Assembly (NCBI RefSeq): GCF_015709455.1
Contig: NZ_JADNQW010000005.1
Span: forward strand, 1,798,001-1,862,000
From: Methylosinus sp. H3A
GTDB taxonomy: Bacteria; Pseudomonadota; Alphaproteobacteria; Rhizobiales; Beijerinckiaceae
Direction: 5' to 3'
Length of the DNA: 64,000 bases
Shown: positions 60,906 to 64,000 of the stretch, one piece after another
How the letters are laid out: each line of letters begins with the position of its first letter
Position numbering within the stretch: position 1 is the first letter of the stretch
Notes under the pieces: generated by a model
Told to the model about the DNA's origin: nothing
Seen by the model: only the letters and a program-made list of their open reading frames with translations
Database searches by the model: none
Program-made: the position numbers and the translations under genes

Positions 60906-61214
60906 TCACCTTTGGTCTGTATCCCGACTGCGGCCGAGCGCCCGCTCCATGGCGTAGACGCGCAGCGCCGAGGAGAGATTGGCGCGGCCGCGTCCGGCGT
61001 CTATCCGCGCGACGAGGCCGGCGAGCGAGCAGCCCTCCTGCTCGGCGGCCGCCTTCAGCGCCTCCCAGAAGATGCGCTCCAACGACACGCTGGTGCTGTG
61101 GCCGGCGATCACCAGCGAATGTTTGGCGACCGTCGAAGCCTTGTCGTCCTTGGCCGCCGTCGCGGCGGCTGGCGGGGCCGTCGTCGAAGGCGCGCGGGCG
61201 CGTCTGCGGGTCAT
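60906..61214 (-). CDS. Ribbon-helix-helix domain protein
   Basis: 102 residues. An Ala/Pro-rich N-terminus leads to the RHH_4-type core: KHSLVIAGHSTSVSLERIFWEALKAAA and GCSLAGLVARIDAGRG, then ANLSSALRVYAME. This family is common in Alphaproteobacteria. It starts 7 bases after the glycosyltransferase stop on the same strand, so they are likely cotranscribed and it may regulate that operon. Confidence 0.82.
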   Translation of the reverse strand: MTRRRARAPSTTAPPAAATAAKDDKASTVAKHSLVIAGHSTSVSLERIFWEALKAAAEQEGCSLAGLVARIDAGRGRANLSSALRVYAMERALGRSRDTDQR

Positions 61215-61221
61215 TCCGGTC

Positions 61222-63186
61222 TCATCCGTTCCGCACTCCCGCGATCGGAAAATGCTCCGTCTTGTCCCAATAGAAGGGCCGCAGGCGCAGGTCGCGCAAG
61301 GCGCGCCAGGAGGCGAGGGCCAGCATGAGGCTCCACAGCGGCCAGCGCAGCAGCGCGGGCCAGAGCCATAATATTTCGGCGTCCTGCATGGCGACGAGGC
61401 GCGGCCAGGCGCTCGCCGCGACGCCGCTCGAGGCGACGAGGCAAAAAAGGCCGCTGGCGAGCCCGTCGCCGAGCGTGGTCGGCGTCAGCAGCGATCCGAA
61501 GGCGAAATCATAGATCAGAAAGCAAAGGAAGATCGGCGCATGGAGCGGCGCGAGGAAGCCGCCTGCGAAAATCGCCAGCGTCGCCGCTCCGCGCAGGGCG
61601 CCGAGATCGCCGAAAAAAGCGGCCGGGTCGCGGCAATGGACCAGAGCGGTCTGCATCCAGCCCTTCATCCAGCGGGCGCGCTGCGCCACCAGCGCGGAAA
61701 AGCGCGTCGGCGCCTGCTCCTGCGTGCGCGAGGAGAAGGTGCGGATCGCATAGCCGCGGCGCGCCAGCCGCAGGCCGAGATCGGCGTCCTCGGTCACATT
61801 ATAGGCGTCCCAGGCGCCGACCGCGCGCAGCGCCGACACGCGAAAATGATTGGAGGAGCCGCCGAGGAAAAAGGGCAGGCCGGCTGCCGAGGCGCCCTTG
61901 TCGAAAACATCGAACAATACGGCGTAATCGATGCAGAACATGGCCGTCGCCCAGCCGCGCCGATGATTGTGGATGAAGAGGCTCGCTTGCAGGCAGGCGA
62001 GCTTTTCGTCGGCGACGGCGAACAGCGCCGCCGCCTTCCGCAACTGCGCTGGATCGGGCAGATCCTCGGCGTCGAAAACGGCGACGAGCGAGCCGCGCAG
62101 AAAGGGCGTCGCCACATTGAGCGCGCGCGGCTTGGTGCGCGGCTCGCCGGGCGGCGCGACGATGATCTCCCAGCCCGGCCGCAGACGCATGGCGCGCAAG
62201 GCCGCGGCCGTCTCGGCGTCGTCGTGTTCGACGACGAATTTGACGTCGAGCTTGGCGCGCGGATAGTCGATCGCGTCGAGCGCCCCGGTCAATTGCGGGA
62301 CGACGCCGGCCTCGTCATACAGCGCTATGACGATCGAATAGACGGGCAGATCGCGCTCCTCCAGCGCGGGCGCCGTCTCGCAGCCCCGCCCGCGCATCGC
62401 GCAGACATAGAGACGCAGGCCGATATTGGCGAGAAACAGCAGAGCGAGCAGCGTCGAGACGCTCAATGAGATCGCCGGCGTGGGCGCGAGCCAGGCCGCG
62501 AGCAGCAAGAGATTGGCGAGCACGAAGACGCTCGGAGCGCCGTCGCCGAGCGCGCGCCGCGCCGCCAGCTCCGGCTCGACGCGCTCCACCGAATAGGCGG
62601 CGGCCTCTGCCAGCCGGCGCGCGGAGGAGCGGCGCAGCGCCTCCTCGAACAAGGACGGGGCGGTGATGGCGAAGAGCGGCCGCCCGGCGGACGAGCGCGT
62701 CACGCCGACGAGCCTCACGATCTCCTCGCCGCGCGGCGCGAACAGCCAGCGCAGCCCCCTCGGCTCCTCGGCGAAACGGGCGTAGCCGCGGGCGGCGTCC
62801 AGCTCGAGGCTCTCCGAGGGCTCAAGCGCGGGCGGGGCCTCGAGATAGGGAACCTGCAGCTCCGTCGCGAGGATGCGATAGAAGCGCTCCTCGGAGATCA
62901 GCCCTTCGGCGATCAGCACGGCGTCGGCCTCGGCGTCCTGACGCCGGGCGATGGTCGCGCCATATTGCAGCATGACCAGCGGCGCGCCATGGGCGGCGAG
63001 AAAGGCGATCTCGGGCGGAAGCGGCCGCCCGGCGCCGGGCGCGAGCGTCTCCGGCGCCGGGCGCGCGCGCTGGCGGGCGAGCGTGGCCTCGGTCGAGCCC
63101 TCGCGGCGGCGCGCGAAGCCGGAGCTGTCGTCGCGATGCGGAACCGGCGGATACGGCGAAACCCTATCGACCGGATTCACGCTCAT
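61222..63186 (-). CDS. GT2 family membrane glycosyltransferase with N-terminal MshEN-like domain
   Basis: 654 residues. The N-terminal half (residues about 80-200) resembles the type II secretion/MshEN c-di-GMP-binding fold: AEGLISEERFYRILATELQVPYLE. Then come membrane segments and the GT2 domain with VYSIVIALYDEAG, VFDAEDLPDP (DxD), NVTEDADLGLRLARRGY (catalytic Asp) and QRARWMKGWMQT (QxxRW). More membrane segments follow. The synthase layout is like cellulose/hyaluronan synthases, with a possible c-di-GMP control domain. The polymer is unknown. Confidence 0.84.
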   Translation of the reverse strand: MSVNPVDRVSPYPPVPHRDDSSGFARRREGSTEATLARQRARPAPETLAPGAGRPLPPEIAFLAAHGAPLVMLQYGATIARRQDAEADAVLIAEGLISEERFYRILATELQVPYLEAPPALEPSESLELDAARGYARFAEEPRGLRWLFAPRGEEIVRLVGVTRSSAGRPLFAITAPSLFEEALRRSSARRLAEAAAYSVERVEPELAARRALGDGAPSVFVLANLLLLAAWLAPTPAISLSVSTLLALLFLANIGLRLYVCAMRGRGCETAPALEERDLPVYSIVIALYDEAGVVPQLTGALDAIDYPRAKLDVKFVVEHDDAETAAALRAMRLRPGWEIIVAPPGEPRTKPRALNVATPFLRGSLVAVFDAEDLPDPAQLRKAAALFAVADEKLACLQASLFIHNHRRGWATAMFCIDYAVLFDVFDKGASAAGLPFFLGGSSNHFRVSALRAVGAWDAYNVTEDADLGLRLARRGYAIRTFSSRTQEQAPTRFSALVAQRARWMKGWMQTALVHCRDPAAFFGDLGALRGAATLAIFAGGFLAPLHAPIFLCFLIYDFAFGSLLTPTTLGDGLASGLFCLVASSGVAASAWPRLVAMQDAEILWLWPALLRWPLWSLMLALASWRALRDLRLRPFYWDKTEHFPIAGVRNG

Positions 63187-63268
63187 ACGCTAATCTCCGC
63201 CACGACGCGCCGGGCTCCGTCCGCGCCGGGCGCTCCCGAGGCCTCGAATGATCTGCGAAAAGAGAACT

Positions 63269-64000
63269 ATGGCTGAAGCTTGGCGCAGAAGCGAAATTTT
63301 GACAAGCTTCTCCTTCGCTCTGCGTGTCGCCCTCGTTTTTGCGGCGGCGTCCGTCGTCTCGTCGGCGCGCGCGGAGACCGCGGTCGCCGCGGCCCCGACT
63401 TTTTGGGATCCGGCGCGCAAAATGGACAAGCCCGACCTCGCCGGTCTCAAGCAAATCCGTTTTCTCACAGAGGATGATTACCCGCCCTTCGACTTCGCCC
63501 TGCCGGACGGCGCGATCGCCGGCTTCAACGTCGATCTGGCGCGCGCCATTTGCGAGGAGCTCGAGCTTCCCTGCACCATCCAGCGCCGGCGCTGGGACAC
63601 GTTGATCGCAGCGCTGGACGAGAACGCGGGCGACGCCGCCATCGCCTCTTTCGCCATCACCGCCGAGGCGCGCAAGAAGCTCGACTTCACCGCGCCCTAT
63701 TACACGACGCCCGGCCGTTTCGTCGTTCGCAAGGATTCGGTGCTGCCCGGCGCGACGCCCGCCGCGCTCGCCGACCGCACCATCGCGGTGGCCGCCGACA
63801 GCGCGCATGAGGCTTTTCTGCGGAATTTCTTTCCCGCCTCGACTCTCGCGACCTATCCGAGCGCGCAACAGGCGCGCAGCGCGCTGAAGGAGGGCCGCGC
63901 CCATGCGATGTTCGGCGACGCCATCTCGCTCTCCTTCTGGCTCAATGGCGCGGACGCCGCCGATTGCTGCATGTTCAAGGACGGGCCCTATTCGGATCCG
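63269..64000 (+). CDS. Amino-acid-type ABC transporter solute-binding protein (3' end outside window)
   Basis: The ATG at 63269 starts a frame that runs off the window. Signal peptide ALRVALVFAAASVVSSARA. The family pattern follows: IRFLTEDDYPPFDFALPDGAIAGFNVDLARAICEEL, RRRWDTLIAALDENAGDAAIAS and YTTPGRFVVRKDS. This is the polar-amino-acid (SBP_bac_3) group; the substrate is unknown. No other transporter part lies in the window. Confidence 0.88.
   Translation, partial: MAEAWRRSEILTSFSFALRVALVFAAASVVSSARAETAVAAAPTFWDPARKMDKPDLAGLKQIRFLTEDDYPPFDFALPDGAIAGFNVDLARAICEELELPCTIQRRRWDTLIAALDENAGDAAIASFAITAEARKKLDFTAPYYTTPGRFVVRKDSVLPGATPAALADRTIAVAADSAHEAFLRNFFPASTLATYPSAQQARSALKEGRAHAMFGDAISLSFWLNGADAADCCMFKDGPYSDP

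Overview
The window is GC-rich DNA with dense, codon-periodic genes, consistent with an alphaproteobacterium of the Hyphomicrobiales (Rhizobiales). The main pointers are a full-length cyclic beta-1,2-glucan synthase, an outer membrane protein whose mature start resembles rhizobial porins (AADLPSRAPP), and an alphaproteobacterial-type glutathione reductase. A methanotroph or methylotroph relative such as Methylocystaceae is possible, but nothing in the window proves it.

Positions 1-13000 hold a polymorphic-toxin (Rhs) locus. A long Rhs protein enters from the left and ends in a cysteine-rich tip, followed by an overlapping immunity gene. Behind it lies an array of orphan cassettes. Cassette 1 is a Hint/type-8-like toxin, broken by a frameshift, with a DUF2750-like immunity gene. 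Cassette 2 is a duplicated Rhs core carrying a diverged tip and its immunity gene, with an IS630-type element inserted in the core. Cassette 3 is a second Hint/toxin with a DUF2750-like partner. Cassette 4 is a short Rhs seed with a third tip (frameshifted) and a low-GC partner gene. A Hint/Rhs scrap ends the array.

Positions 13000-18100 carry a sulfonate/nitrate-type ABC transporter: ATPase, permease and a DUF3604 protein on the minus strand, with a divergent binding protein. Then come cspA, small basic ORFs and the 8.5-kb glucan synthase gene (19541-28048).

Positions 28100-37800 form an organosulfur (sulfone/sulfonate) regulon. On the minus strand are ssuD, a DszC/SfnC-like flavin enzyme, an msuE-like FMN reductase and an amidohydrolase. 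On the plus strand are sfnG, an acyl-CoA-dehydrogenase-like enzyme and ompW. The cluster ends with a sigma-54 activator whose C-terminal half is a sulfonate-binding-protein-like domain. Three promoters match the sigma-54 -24/-12 pattern. Each has a nearby pair of 16-bp palindromes (TGYTGCAWRTGCARYA) spaced 31 bp, so the activator, its probable operators and its target genes can all be proposed from this one window.

Positions 38400-45000 are housekeeping: tRNA-Ser(CGA), an M23 peptidase, an ABC-F ATPase, rpiA, a DUF2059 protein and gor. Positions 45000-52900 form a TonB uptake module: a receptor, two DUF2946-like proteins, ExbB, ExbD, TonB, two unanchored TonB-C-like periplasmic proteins and a five-Asp-box sialidase-fold protein with a CECC motif. 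A metal substrate, perhaps copper, is inferred. Positions 53100-57650 hold a small surface-polysaccharide locus (TPR-like protein, FecR-like protein, O-antigen ligase/polymerase, ClpP-like lipoprotein, NusG/RfaH-like antiterminator). The right end has a UvrD/PcrA helicase, a secreted small protein, a ribbon-helix-helix protein, a GT2 glycosyltransferase and a solute-binding protein cut by the window edge.
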